A stretch of 64,000 nucleotides of DNA, from the NCBI GenBank assembly GCA_040223615.1, contig JAVKFY010000019.1:1-64000 (forward strand), in the 5' to 3' direction. A model generated the notes under the pieces. That model was given only the letters and a program-made list of their open reading frames with translations, was not told the origin of the DNA and searched no databases. Positions 17,320 through 25,396 of the stretch are shown here, in pieces. The translations under genes and the position numbers were made by a program. How positions within the stretch are numbered: the stretch's first letter is position 1; every line of letters starts with the position of its first letter. Origin of the DNA: JAVKFY01 sp040223615. GTDB taxonomy: Bacteria > Pseudomonadota > Alphaproteobacteria > GCA-2731375.

Positions 17320-18705
17320 TCAGCGGCCCAGGCGCAGGTTGGAGAGCTGGGCGCCGATCGCCTCGAACGCGGCCTGCAACTCGCTCGACGACGGCGAGTC
17401 GAAATAGTTGGCAGTGCTGGTGGCACAACTGCGCATGAGGGTGCGCAGCGCGCTGGAATCGACATCGAAGGTGATCGTGTAGACGATGATGCCGACGGCC
17501 TTCATCCCGGTGCAGACCTCGAGCAAACGGTCGTCGAGTTCGTCCTCGGCGGCGGACCGGCTCGTGGTCCCGAGATTGCCGTCCTGGAGAAACCCGTAAG
17601 CAGTGTAGTCGCGGCTGCTGGACGGCATGAAGTTCTCGCCGTCGGTCATGATCACGACCGCATGGTTGAATTCTTCGTCATCGTAGTCGTGCGCCTCCTG
17701 GAAGGGCTCGGCCGGAGAGACAACCCGCCAGCCCCAGGCGGCGCCGAAGTTGATGTGGGTGAAGCCGTTGGCGTCCATATCGTCGATCTTGTCGAGCACG
17801 GTCTGCTTGGTGCCGGTCAACTGGAGCAGCCGCACCGGGCACATCTTGTTCGGCCCGCGGAACTGACCGCGGTCGCCGGAGTCCGGCGGCCAGTCGTTAT
17901 TGTTGTTGCTGACCCATAGGTAGCGGCGCCACTTCTTCTGCCGGTTGGTGCCGGTGTAGCTGTCCTCAACGTCGCGCGGATAGTCCCTGGCCTCGACGCA
18001 GCCTTCCCAGCGATACGGGTCGTAATCCGAGTTGCGGCGACCATTGCCGGCGCGCACATAGGTCCCGTTCGGACGGCCGACATTGACGGTCGCGTTGAAC
18101 GGCACGACTCCGACCTGCAGGGTATCGGAGGTGCTGTCGTCGCCGAACAGGATGTTCACGAAGGTGGTCGCGGCGGACTTCAGATCGGAGATCTTTGACC
18201 CGGCCATGGAGCCGGAATTGTCGAGCACCAGCGCCACGTCGAGGCCGGTGACCTTGCGCACGATCAGCGCCTCGGCGGACACGTCGATGGTCTCCACCCC
18301 CATGATCCGCATCAGGGTCGCGTCGATCTCCGCGTCGGCCGTCACGGTGATGTTGTTGCCGTCGATCACCATCGTCGGCGTCGCCGGGACGCCGACCTCG
18401 TCGGCCGGGTAGTTGGCCTCGAAATAGCGTTCCAGGACCAACTGCAGCTCGTCCTCGGTGCCAGTGGAGGCGCCGACCGCCAGGCCGGCCGCATCGACGG
18501 CGTAGCCCAGGCGCTGCTTCACCACGTAGGCGCGCGAGATGTCGATGGCGGCGCCGGCCGCGGCCAGCAGCGGAATCAGCGCGACGATGAAGATCACGGC
18601 GATGGCGCCGTCGCGGTCGCGGGCGAAGTCGCGCAGCAGGCGGGCGGCGCCGGCGATCGGGTCGAAAACCAGGTCAGTACCGATCGTTGGCCATGACTTG
18701 CGCAT
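17320..18705 (-). CDS. TadG-like pilus-assembly protein with von Willebrand A domain, copy 1
   Basis: A 461-residue protein. The N-terminal TadE/G motif DRDGAIAVIFIVALIPLL (about 31-47) forms a single membrane anchor. The extracytoplasmic remainder holds a vWA domain with MIDAS residues Asp162, Ser164 and Ser166 (LDNSGS) and a second motif MTDGENFMP. TadG-like proteins belong to the tight-adherence pilus machinery. The start at 18705 is chosen because it immediately precedes the TadG motif. It is a close tandem paralogue of the next gene. No tadA ATPase or flp pilin gene lies in the window. Confidence 0.88.
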   Translation of the reverse strand: MRKSWPTIGTDLVFDPIAGAARLLRDFARDRDGAIAVIFIVALIPLLAAAGAAIDISRAYVVKQRLGYAVDAAGLAVGASTGTEDELQLVLERYFEANYPADEVGVPATPTMVIDGNNITVTADAEIDATLMRIMGVETIDVSAEALIVRKVTGLDVALVLDNSGSMAGSKISDLKSAATTFVNILFGDDSTSDTLQVGVVPFNATVNVGRPNGTYVRAGNGRRNSDYDPYRWEGCVEARDYPRDVEDSYTGTNRQKKWRRYLWVSNNNNDWPPDSGDRGQFRGPNKMCPVRLLQLTGTKQTVLDKIDDMDANGFTHINFGAAWGWRVVSPAEPFQEAHDYDDEEFNHAVVIMTDGENFMPSSSRDYTAYGFLQDGNLGTTSRSAAEDELDDRLLEVCTGMKAVGIIVYTITFDVDSSALRTLMRSCATSTANYFDSPSSSELQAAFEAIGAQLSNLRLGR

Positions 18706-18858
18706 GAGATTTACCTCGCTGCGAACCGCCCTGCCGACGCGACAGCGCCGAACCAATCCGCTCCATTCTGCCGACGTCCCAGGATGGGGCACCGACGCTT
18801 AACAAAACCTATGCTTTGTTTTGGCTAGCCGAAGTGACCGCCGTCAATCCAAAGCAGG

Positions 18859-20235
18859 CTATTTCCCCAGGCGAAGGTTGGAAAGCTGGGCGCCGATCGC
18901 CTGGAACGCCGCCTGCAGCTTGGCCGCCGACGGCGAGTCGAAATACTTGCTCGGATCGGTGGCGCAGTTGGTCAGCAATGTCGACAGCGCGCTTGACGAG
19001 ATGTCGAAGCTGATCGTGTAGACGATGATCCCGAGCGACTTCATGCCGGTGCAGACCTCCAGCAGGCGGCTGTCCATCTCCGACTCCGCGCCGCTCTGGC
19101 TGGTGCTGCCGAGTAAGCCGTCCTGCAGGCGCCGGTAGGCGGTGTAGTCCTTGCTCGAGGTCGGCATGAAGTTTTCGCCATCGGTCATGATCACGACCGC
19201 ATGGTTGAACTTCGGATCGCTGTAGTCGTGCGCCTGGGTGAAGGGTTCGCCCGGCGAGACCACGCGCCAGCCCCAGACCGCGCCCAGGTTGATGTGCGTG
19301 TAGCCGTTGGCCTCCATCGCATCGATGGTATCGAGCACCGTCTTCTTGGTGTTCGTCAGCGGCTGGATCGGCACCGGGCAATGCTTGTTGGGGCCGCGAT
19401 ACTGGCCGTGGCTGCCGGATTCCGGCGGCCAGTCGTTGTTCGAGTTGCTGGGCCAGATGAAACGCGACCATTTCTTCTGGCTGTTCGAGCCGGTGTAGCT
19501 GTCCTCGACGTCGCGCGGGTGGCTACGCGCCTCGACGCACCCTTCCCAGTCATAGGGCGCGAAGTTGCCGTTGTTGTGGCCCGACAGGCTCTTGATGTAG
19601 CCGGTGTTGGTCTTGCCGATGTTGACCATGGCGGAAAACGGCACCACGCCGATCTGCAGGGTTTCGGAGGTCGCCTCGCTGCCGAACAGGATGTTGACGA
19701 AGCTGGTCGCCGCGGTCTTCAGCGAGGCGATCTTGGAACCCGACATCGACGTGGAATTGTCCAGCACCAGGGCGACGTCGAGGCCGGTGACCTTGCGCAC
19801 CACCAGCGCCTCGGCGGAGACGTCGATCTTGTCGACCCCCATGATCCGCATCAGCGTCGCGTCGATCGCCGCCGTCGCGGTCACGGTGATGTTGTTGCCT
19901 TCGATCACCATCGAGGGCGTCGCGGTGACGCCGACTTCGCTGGCCGGATAGTTGGCGGTGAAGTAGCGCTGCAGGATCAGGTTGAGCTCGCTCTCAGAAC
20001 CGACCGAGGCGCCGACCGCGAGACCGGCGGCATCGACCGCGTAGCCCAGCCGCTGCTTCACCACGTAGGCGCGGCTGAGGTCGATGGCGGCGCCGGCGGC
20101 GGCCAGCAGCGGGATCAGCGCGACGATGAAGATCACGGCGATGGCGCCGCTTCGGTCGGCGGCGAAGCGCCGCAGAATATCGCGGCCGGCGGCGCGATAC
20201 GCATCTTCCGGCAACAACTTGGCCATCAGGGGCAT
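18859..20235 (-). CDS. TadG-like pilus-assembly protein with von Willebrand A domain, copy 2
   Basis: A 458-residue paralogue of the gene at 17320. The membrane anchor SGAIAVIFIVALIPLLAAAG is near identical. The MIDAS motif reads LDNSTS (Asp159, Ser161, Ser163) in place of DNSGS. The two proteins share most of the vWA region, including the insert GPNK.CPV and VWGWRVVSPGEPF. The start at 20235 has AAGGA eight bases upstream. The protein probably sits in the membrane with its vWA domain outside. Confidence 0.88.
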   Translation of the reverse strand: MPLMAKLLPEDAYRAAGRDILRRFAADRSGAIAVIFIVALIPLLAAAGAAIDLSRAYVVKQRLGYAVDAAGLAVGASVGSESELNLILQRYFTANYPASEVGVTATPSMVIEGNNITVTATAAIDATLMRIMGVDKIDVSAEALVVRKVTGLDVALVLDNSTSMSGSKIASLKTAATSFVNILFGSEATSETLQIGVVPFSAMVNIGKTNTGYIKSLSGHNNGNFAPYDWEGCVEARSHPRDVEDSYTGSNSQKKWSRFIWPSNSNNDWPPESGSHGQYRGPNKHCPVPIQPLTNTKKTVLDTIDAMEANGYTHINLGAVWGWRVVSPGEPFTQAHDYSDPKFNHAVVIMTDGENFMPTSSKDYTAYRRLQDGLLGSTSQSGAESEMDSRLLEVCTGMKSLGIIVYTISFDISSSALSTLLTNCATDPSKYFDSPSAAKLQAAFQAIGAQLSNLRLGK

Positions 20236-20270
20236 TGTCTGGGTCCTTGCGGCGGACGCGCGGTGGCGCG

Positions 20271-20798
20271 TCAGCTCTTCTCCACCCGGCTCGCCTTGCG
20301 AGGGCGCAGATAGGCGCGGTCGCGGATCGTGAAATCGGAGAAAATCACGTTCGGGAACAGCGCCTCGTACGGGAATGTCAGCTCCGCCACGATCACGCCT
20401 TCTTCCTCTTCAAGCACGATCGACGGCAGCGAATAGGTCGTGCCGGTCGGGTACGCGCTGCCGCGCTTGGTTACCGACCAGGCGATCTTGGTGGTCGACT
20501 CGCCGGCCTCGCGCCAGACGCTCGAAAGCACGATCTGGGACTGCGTCGGGAATGGCCGCATGATCTCGTCGGCGGCCTGCATGATGTCGTCGAGCTGCGA
20601 GGTGGAGACGATCTCCTCCTGCGCGACGAGATCGGCGATCACCTGCGTTGCGCGGGTCACCTTGCGATCGATCAACAGTGCGTTGCCGATCTCCGCGGTG
20701 CCGAACAGGATCAGGATCAGCACCGGCAGGATGATGGCGAATTCGGCCGCGGCGATGCCGTCGCGGCGTTTCAGGAAGCGCTGCAGCAGTCCGGTCAT
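20271..20798 (-). CDS. TadE-like pseudopilin-family protein
   Basis: A 175-residue protein whose N-terminus RDGIAAAEFAIILPVLILILFGTAEIGN is the TadE motif with the conserved Glu of prepilin-like segments. A single membrane helix occupies about residues 15-37, and the rest is periplasmic or extracellular. The longer open frame upstream is out-of-frame sequence of the next TadE gene. It sits just before the second TadG-like gene, so the three tad-type genes are probably co-expressed. Confidence 0.86.
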   Translation of the reverse strand: MTGLLQRFLKRRDGIAAAEFAIILPVLILILFGTAEIGNALLIDRKVTRATQVIADLVAQEEIVSTSQLDDIMQAADEIMRPFPTQSQIVLSSVWREAGESTTKIAWSVTKRGSAYPTGTTYSLPSIVLEEEEGVIVAELTFPYEALFPNVIFSDFTIRDRAYLRPRKASRVEKS

Positions 20799-20802
20799 GG
20801 CC

Positions 20803-21363
20803 TCAGCTCTCGAACGGCTCGTTGCGGAACACGGCGGTCGCCGACAAGGTCTTGTACGGGTTCCCATTGTCGCCGAGGTAAAGCCCCATGCCCGGTACCA
20901 GCAGGTCCCAGCGATAGCTGGCGCGGACGACGACGATCTCGCGCGCCGCGCCGGGCAGGAACTGCGCCTCGTCCGGCTCGCCGTCCTCGTCGATGAACTC
21001 GGGATAGGTGACGATGGAGAAGGTGGAATACTTGCGCACGTCGACGATGATCTCGTCGCAGTCGATGGCGATCTCCAGCGGCCCGCACAGCAGCGAGCGG
21101 AAGGCGGACAGCGGATCGGCCTCGCCCTGGACGTTGCCGGTGCGAATCTGCCGCGAGGCCTCCGCCACCTGCCCCTCCAGGGCGGCGGCAACGAAATACA
21201 GCATGGCGATCTCGAAGATGCCGAACATGATCAGCAGGAACACCGGCATGATCATCGCCACTTCGATCGCGGTCACGCCGCGGCGGTCGCGCAGGAAGCG
21301 GCGCAGCCGCGCCAGCGGACCGCCAGCGCGGCCATGGTCCCGTTGTTCCTGAACACAACCCAT
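20803..21363 (-). CDS. TadE-like pilus-assembly protein
   Basis: A 186-residue protein with the TadE motif RRGVTAIEVAMIMPVFLLIMFGIFEIAM in residues 27-54. One membrane anchor is followed by an extracytoplasmic domain containing LLCGPLEIAIDC, whose two cysteines could form a disulfide. It lies four bases from the next TadE gene, giving a TadE-TadE-TadG-TadG order on the minus strand. The upstream region 21364-21521 is AT-richer and probably holds the promoter, but no clear -35/-10 pair stands out. Confidence 0.84.
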   Translation of the reverse strand: MGCVQEQRDHGRAGGPLARLRRFLRDRRGVTAIEVAMIMPVFLLIMFGIFEIAMLYFVAAALEGQVAEASRQIRTGNVQGEADPLSAFRSLLCGPLEIAIDCDEIIVDVRKYSTFSIVTYPEFIDEDGEPDEAQFLPGAAREIVVVRASYRWDLLVPGMGLYLGDNGNPYKTLSATAVFRNEPFES

Positions 21364-21521
21364 TTGGGTAATCCCAGTCCCTTTCGATGCGGCACCCGGG
21401 CACGCCCAGGTCGTCGCCTTGACTTACTTAGGTCATGCCGAACACACCGCATAGAAGTATCGAACGGCAATTGTTTAAAATTTATGCATCATTCGTGCCA
21501 GCGATTGCCAGCTTGCCGGCC

Positions 21522-22259
21522 TCAGCGGCGGAAAACCGCCCCCGCCAGCCAACCGGCGGCCAGCGCCATGAGGATCGCGGCGATGCCGTAGAGCGCAGAT
21601 TGCTGTTGCGCGAAGTCGTAGATGCGCGCGCCGATACCAATCTTGGACACCACCAGGGGCGTCGATTGCGCACCGACCAGCCGGCCTTCGCGGAACAGGT
21701 AGACGGTCACCGAATAGCTGCCGGTGGGCACGTTGGCCGGGAAGGAGACGTCGGCCCGGAACAGCTGGCCGCCGAGGAAGACGACCTGGCCGGGAGCGTG
21801 GCTGTACAGGCCCTGCGCCTGCTTGTTGCGGATCAGCGCGGCGGCGAAGGCGGCCTCGGCGGCGGCGGTGTCCCGCTCGACCGGCCGCAAGAGGATGTGG
21901 TCGACGCCGATGCGGTGGCGGGCCAGACCGGTCTTCGGCGCGATCTCCGCCAGCGGCCGGTTGCTGGCGACGAAATAGAGCGACGGCACGCGCTCGTAGC
22001 TCATGCTGTCCTGGTTCAGCCAGATGCCGACGACACGGTCCTTGCGGCGCACGGTCAGTCTTTCCTCCGGCCCCTGAACCACGACCACCACGTCACCGGC
22101 GCCGTCGGTCGCGCCGAACAGAAGCACATCGGTGCCGGAGAAGCCGGCGGTGACGGCGATCAGGTGGTCGGACAGGTCGGCGACCAGCGGTTGCGCCGAT
22201 GCGGGACGCGTCAGCACCAGCGCGGCGGCCGCGAGCATCAAGACCAGCGCGCGCCGCAT
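21522..22259 (-). CDS. TIGR02186 family membrane protein
   Basis: A 245-residue protein with a signal peptide (RRALVLMLAAAALVLTRPASA), an extracytoplasmic domain starting LVADLSDHLIAVTAGFSG, and one C-terminal membrane helix (ALYGIAAILMALAAGWLAGAV). This architecture and the segment SGTDVLLFGAT are those of the TIGR02186 family, which is encoded next to TauE/SafE exporters in alphaproteobacteria. Its function is unknown; an accessory role in sulfur-oxyanion export is the usual inference. Its ATG overlaps the exporter's stop by one base. Confidence 0.85.
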   Translation of the reverse strand: MRRALVLMLAAAALVLTRPASAQPLVADLSDHLIAVTAGFSGTDVLLFGATDGAGDVVVVVQGPEERLTVRRKDRVVGIWLNQDSMSYERVPSLYFVASNRPLAEIAPKTGLARHRIGVDHILLRPVERDTAAAEAAFAAALIRNKQAQGLYSHAPGQVVFLGGQLFRADVSFPANVPTGSYSVTVYLFREGRLVGAQSTPLVVSKIGIGARIYDFAQQQSALYGIAAILMALAAGWLAGAVFRR

Positions 22260-23176
22260 CAGTGGCCTCCTTCCGCCAGCGAGAACAGGTCGTCGGGCCG
22301 CGCCACCAGGTCGAAACCGAGCTTGCCGCAAACCGCCAGCACCATCAGCGCCAACATGCCGCGCAGTTCCTCGCCGCGCAGCCGGGCGCCGGCGCGGCTG
22401 CCGAGCTGCGCGCCGATCACGCCGCCGGCGAGCAGGATCAGCGCCAGCATCACGTCGACGGTCTGGTTCTGCCACGACTGCATGAAGGTGACGTTGGCGG
22501 TGACGAAAATGATCTGGAACAGCGAGGTGCCGACCACCACCGAAGTCGGCATGCCCAGCAGATAGATCATCGCCGGCACCATAATGAAGCCGCCGCCGAC
22601 GCCCATGATCGCCGCCAGCAGGCCGACGAAGGCGCCGATGCTGAGCGGCAGCAGCGCGCTGATGTAAAGCTTGGAGCGGCGGAAGCGCATCTTGAACGGC
22701 AGGCCGTGGAGCCAGTTGTGCTGGTGCAGCTTGCGCCGCGGCGCGGCGCTGTCGCCGCGCCGGCGTATCGCCTGCACGCTCTCGACCAGCATCAGGCCAC
22801 CGATGATGCCCAGGAACAGCACGTAGCTGAGCGAGATCACCAGGTCGATCTGGCCGGCGGTGCGCAGCTCGCGAAACAGGAACACGCCGCCGGTCGAGCC
22901 GACGAAGCCGCCAATCAGCAGCACCACGCCCATCTTCAGGTCGACATTGCCGCGTCGCCAGTGCGCCAGTGCGCCGGAGACCGAGGAGGCGACGATCTGG
23001 TTCGCCTCGGTGGCCACCGCGACCGCCGGCGGCACGCCGATGAAGATCAGCAGCGGCGTCATCAAAAAGCCGCCGCCGACGCCAAACAATCCTGAGAGAA
23101 AGCCGACCCCGCCCCCCATCCCCAGCAGCAGGAGGATGTTCGCGGACATCTCGGCGATCGGCAGATAAATCTGCAT
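22259..23176 (-). CDS. TauE/SafE family sulfite/organosulfonate exporter
   Basis: A 305-residue membrane protein of the TauE/SafE (DUF81) family with the two-fold repeat typical of the group. GVGFLSGLFGVGGGFLMTPLL is in the first half and GLLAAIMGVGGGFIMVPAM in the second. It would export sulfite or a sulfur compound across the inner membrane. It lies in a sulfur-related cluster with TIGR02186, an ArsR regulator and TusA. A degraded duplicate of this gene lies directly upstream (23287-23477). Confidence 0.9.
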   Translation of the reverse strand: MQIYLPIAEMSANILLLLGMGGGVGFLSGLFGVGGGFLMTPLLIFIGVPPAVAVATEANQIVASSVSGALAHWRRGNVDLKMGVVLLIGGFVGSTGGVFLFRELRTAGQIDLVISLSYVLFLGIIGGLMLVESVQAIRRRGDSAAPRRKLHQHNWLHGLPFKMRFRRSKLYISALLPLSIGAFVGLLAAIMGVGGGFIMVPAMIYLLGMPTSVVVGTSLFQIIFVTANVTFMQSWQNQTVDVMLALILLAGGVIGAQLGSRAGARLRGEELRGMLALMVLAVCGKLGFDLVARPDDLFSLAEGGH

Positions 23177-23286
23177 ACGCTAGGCGTGACGCGCCCTTAA
23201 CGGCTTGATTCGCCACCCCCGATCGGGCGGTTCGAAGGCCGGCATCTTGCGTCGCGGCCTTGCGGGGGTCAACGCCGCACAGTCGA

Positions 23287-23477
23287 TCAATGCAATAGGG
23301 GCTCCAGGCTGTAGACGTCGCCGGGGTGGGTGAACAGCGAGATGCCGGTCACCACCGCGGTCGGCATGCCCAGCAGGTAGATCATTGCCGGCACCAGGAC
23401 GAAGCCGACGCCAGCCCTCGTCCCCGCAGCAGGAAGATGTTGGCGGACATCTCGGTGATCGGCAGCTAGATCTGCAT
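23287..23477 (-). pseudogene. Degenerate, internally deleted duplicate of the TauE/SafE gene
   Basis: The minus strand starts like the intact exporter, but its fourth codon is a stop (MQI, TAG, LPITEMSANIFLL where the intact gene reads MQIYLPIAEMSANILLL). After about 20 codons it jumps, with a frame change, to an internal stretch GFVLVPAMIYLLGMPTAVVTGISLF. That matches GGFIMVPAMIYLLGMPTSVVVGTSLF of the neighbour. The DNA upstream of both starts is also similar (GCTAGGCGTGACGCGCC against GCTAGGCGTGGCGCGCC). It is a truncated tandem duplicate and not functional. Confidence 0.85.
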
Positions 23478-23623
23478 GCGCTAGGCGTGGCGCGCCTTCG
23501 ACGGCTGGACCGGCCAATCGGTTCGAATGACGGCATGTTGCGCCGCCACCCGAGACCGTTCAACGCACGTCATGTCACGGCAGGTATGCGAGCGGCGGCG
23601 ACCCGGCGCCGCTCGATCGCCGC

Positions 23624-23947
23624 TCAGCGGCCGTTTGCGACCTGTCGCGAGCCGGCGTTGCCGTAGTAGCCCTGCAAGGTCTGCAGCATGGTCAGGCACT
23701 CGTCGCCGTGCAGCGAATAGAAGATATTCTGTGCCGCGCGGCGCGTCTGCACCAACCGGTCCCGCCTGAGCCGCGCGAGGTGCTGCGACAAGGCGGACTG
23801 AGAGATGCCGATAAGGCGCTCCAGTTCGCCGACCGTCTTCTCACCATTCGCCAGATAGCAAAGGATCATCAGGCGGCGTTCGTTGCCCATCGATTTAAGC
23901 AATGTCGCCGCACGCGGTGCGTTGGGTCTGAACTTCTCTACATCCAT
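23624..23947 (-). CDS. ArsR/SmtB family regulator related to BigR/SqrR/HlyU
   Basis: A 107-residue winged-helix repressor. The core GISQSALSQHLARLRRDRLVQTRR and the opening MGNERRLMILCYL are those of the BigR/SqrR/HlyU persulfide-sensing group. The first sensor Cys is present (Cys30). The second sensor position, 66 residues later, is Gly96 (QGYYG) rather than Cys; a different cysteine, Cys84, lies in HGDECLTML. It is divergent from tusA and upstream of the TauE module, so it probably controls sulfur genes. Its ligand response may be altered. Confidence 0.86.
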   Translation of the reverse strand: MDVEKFRPNAPRAATLLKSMGNERRLMILCYLANGEKTVGELERLIGISQSALSQHLARLRRDRLVQTRRAAQNIFYSLHGDECLTMLQTLQGYYGNAGSRQVANGR

Positions 23948-24306
23948 TCTCGTTGCGCCTACTCACACAAACATTCTCAGTCGCAACGACCCCCCAGGTG
24001 AAGCGCGCGCAATATAAACGGCTATGCGGGCGCCGTATAGGGGCAGAAATAGGGCACTTTGTCGTACCGTCAAGAGCGCCTTTCGAACGCCCGAAGCGAA
24101 GGCGCGCGACGCTGGATCCCTCTACAGGCAAGGCAATGGCGTTATTTCGACGAAAACGAATATATCAACCGACGGGAATGCTCAGCGATCGGCACGACGC
24201 TGCCGAGCCGCGGCGTAACGCCGCGCCGGGCGCAAAATTGGCGACGCGGCAGGCACTTGATTCGGCGCGGCTGGCGCGACGGTTCGGCCGGGTTTAAGAC
24301 TGGCGC
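23948..24306. promoter_or_regulatory. Divergent ArsR-TusA intergenic region with two inverted repeats
   Basis: About 360 bp without a credible gene. Just upstream of the ArsR start lie TCGTTGCG (23950-23957) and its exact reverse complement CGCAACGA (23982-23989), 24 bp apart. A second imperfect palindrome, CTATGCGG-GCG-CCGTATAG, spans 24022-24040. Either could be an operator for the divergent ArsR regulator. No clear match to published BigR sites is visible. Small open frames here lack coding character. Confidence 0.5.
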
Positions 24307-24549
24307 ATGACCCATGAGCTCGACACCTCCGGCCTGCGCTGCCCGTTGCCTGTCCTGCGCGCGCGCAAGCGGCTGCTGGCCGAGGTGGCGCCGGGTGAAC
24401 TGCTGCGGGTGCGGGCGACCGACCCGGCGGCGCCGAACGACTTGCGCGCCTTCTGCGAGGCCGGCGGCCACGAGCTGATCGACAGCCACACCGAAGCGGG
24501 CGCCGACGGGCCGGTCTTCGTGCTGACCATCCGCCGCGCCGCCGACTGA
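24307..24549 (+). CDS. tusA: TusA family sulfurtransferase
   Basis: An 80-residue TusA/SirA-fold sulfur carrier. It has the diagnostic motif LRCPLPVLRARK with active Cys12, which carries persulfide. It moves sulfur between proteins in the cytoplasm, for tRNA thiolation or sulfur oxidation. Its position opposite an ArsR-type regulator of the BigR group, near a sulfite exporter, suggests sulfur or sulfide metabolism rather than only tRNA modification. Confidence 0.9.
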   Translation: MTHELDTSGLRCPLPVLRARKRLLAEVAPGELLRVRATDPAAPNDLRAFCEAGGHELIDSHTEAGADGPVFVLTIRRAAD

Positions 24550-24618
24550 ACCGTCGCCAGCCGCCTGCCCGCAGCTATACTGCCGCCAGCAAACGGAACC
24601 CAAGCGGAGTACACGCAG

Positions 24619-24840
24619 ATGGCGGAAGTCGCAGTGAAGTCGGAGATCAACGGCAAGGTGTGGAAGATCGAAGCCGGTGCCGGCGCCACGGTCGCGGAGG
24701 AAGACACCATCCTGATCCTGGAATCGATGAAGATGGAGATCCCGGTCACCGCCCCGCAGGCCGGCGCGGTCCAGCGCATCGTCGTCGCCGAGGGCGACAC
24801 CGTGGAGGAAGACCAGGTCGTCGCCTACATGGAGGTCTGA
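24619..24840 (+). CDS. Biotin/lipoyl attachment (BCCP-like) protein
   Basis: A 73-residue stand-alone biotinyl domain. The attachment motif ESMKME with Lys38 sits at the usual mid-domain turn, and the DTILILESMKMEIPVTA strand pair is standard. It serves as a swinging-arm carrier for a biotin-dependent carboxylase. The partner subunits are not in the window. It may work with an acyl-CoA carboxylase encoded elsewhere. A GCGGAGTAC sequence precedes the ATG. Confidence 0.9.
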   Translation: MAEVAVKSEINGKVWKIEAGAGATVAEEDTILILESMKMEIPVTAPQAGAVQRIVVAEGDTVEEDQVVAYMEV

Positions 24841-24850
24841 CCTCGCGGCC

Positions 24851-25036
24851 TCAGTCGTCGACGTGCTCGGGCTTGCCCTTGCGGCTGGTCGACGCGAAAT
24901 CCTCCAGCTCGTCCTCGCTCATCGAGTCGTACATCTCCCGCGCGGCACCCTCGAGCTTCGACTTCGGGGTGTCGCCGCGCTTGGCGGACAGGGCCGCGCC
25001 GGCGGCCTTCTGCTGGGCTTTCGACTTCGCAGGCAT
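24851..25036 (-). CDS. DUF3008 family small protein
   Basis: A 61-residue Lys/Ala-rich protein with the DUF3008 layout: N-terminal KSKAQQKAAGAALSAKRG, then the acidic helix REMYDSMSEDELEDFAST. No function is established for the family; its charge pattern suggests a small nucleic-acid- or stress-associated protein. The start ATG follows AGGAGCAAGAC, a good ribosome-binding site. Confidence 0.85.
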   Translation of the reverse strand: MPAKSKAQQKAAGAALSAKRGDTPKSKLEGAAREMYDSMSEDELEDFASTSRKGKPEHVDD

Positions 25037-25049
25037 TGTCTTGCTCCTC

Positions 25050-25337
25050 TTAGCCGGTGCGTATCCCGCTTTCTCGGAATCGGCACCAGCTCGCTAAACA
25101 TGGAACGCCGACGGTATGGCGCGGCGGCGCGTCACCGGGCACTTCGTCCGGCACCGTCGGGGGCTCTTCGATCGGCTGGTCGTCGGGAATGCCGGGCGGC
25201 ACCTCGGCCGGGGCCGGCGGCTCGCGCACCGGCGCTTCGTCCGGCTGTCCCGGCGGGCGCTCGATCGGCGGCCGGCGCGGCACCTCGCCGGGCGGTGGAT
25301 CGCGGTCGGGGCCGGGATCGGGTGTAGAAAGCCGCAT
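25050..25337 (-). CDS. Small proline-rich hypothetical protein
   Basis: A 95-residue open frame with a good GAGGA ribosome-binding site before the ATG at 25337. Residues 4-70 consist of Pro/Glu/Asp repeats such as PIERPPGQPDEAPVREPP, probably disordered. The final 25 residues (CLASWCRFRESGIRTG) are encoded by a short repeat shared with the intergenic region at 58820, so the original C-terminus may be truncated or extended by that repeat. I recognise no family. Confidence 0.55.
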   Translation of the reverse strand: MRLSTPDPGPDRDPPPGEVPRRPPIERPPGQPDEAPVREPPAPAEVPPGIPDDQPIEEPPTVPDEVPGDAPPRHTVGVPCLASWCRFRESGIRTG

Positions 25338-25396
25338 CGCAAATTCCTCGATTGTTCTGAGCGAGGAACGGCCGGGCGGCCGGCTCGGTTCCCGAC

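Noticed and set aside
18809..19471. 220-codon frame inside the second TadG-like gene
   Set aside because: Frame-shifted shadow of the vWA gene with no start context or motif.
23953..24297. 114-codon frame between the ArsR gene and tusA
   Set aside because: It lacks a ribosome-binding site and coding character, and overlaps two other frames of the same kind; the region is more probably regulatory.
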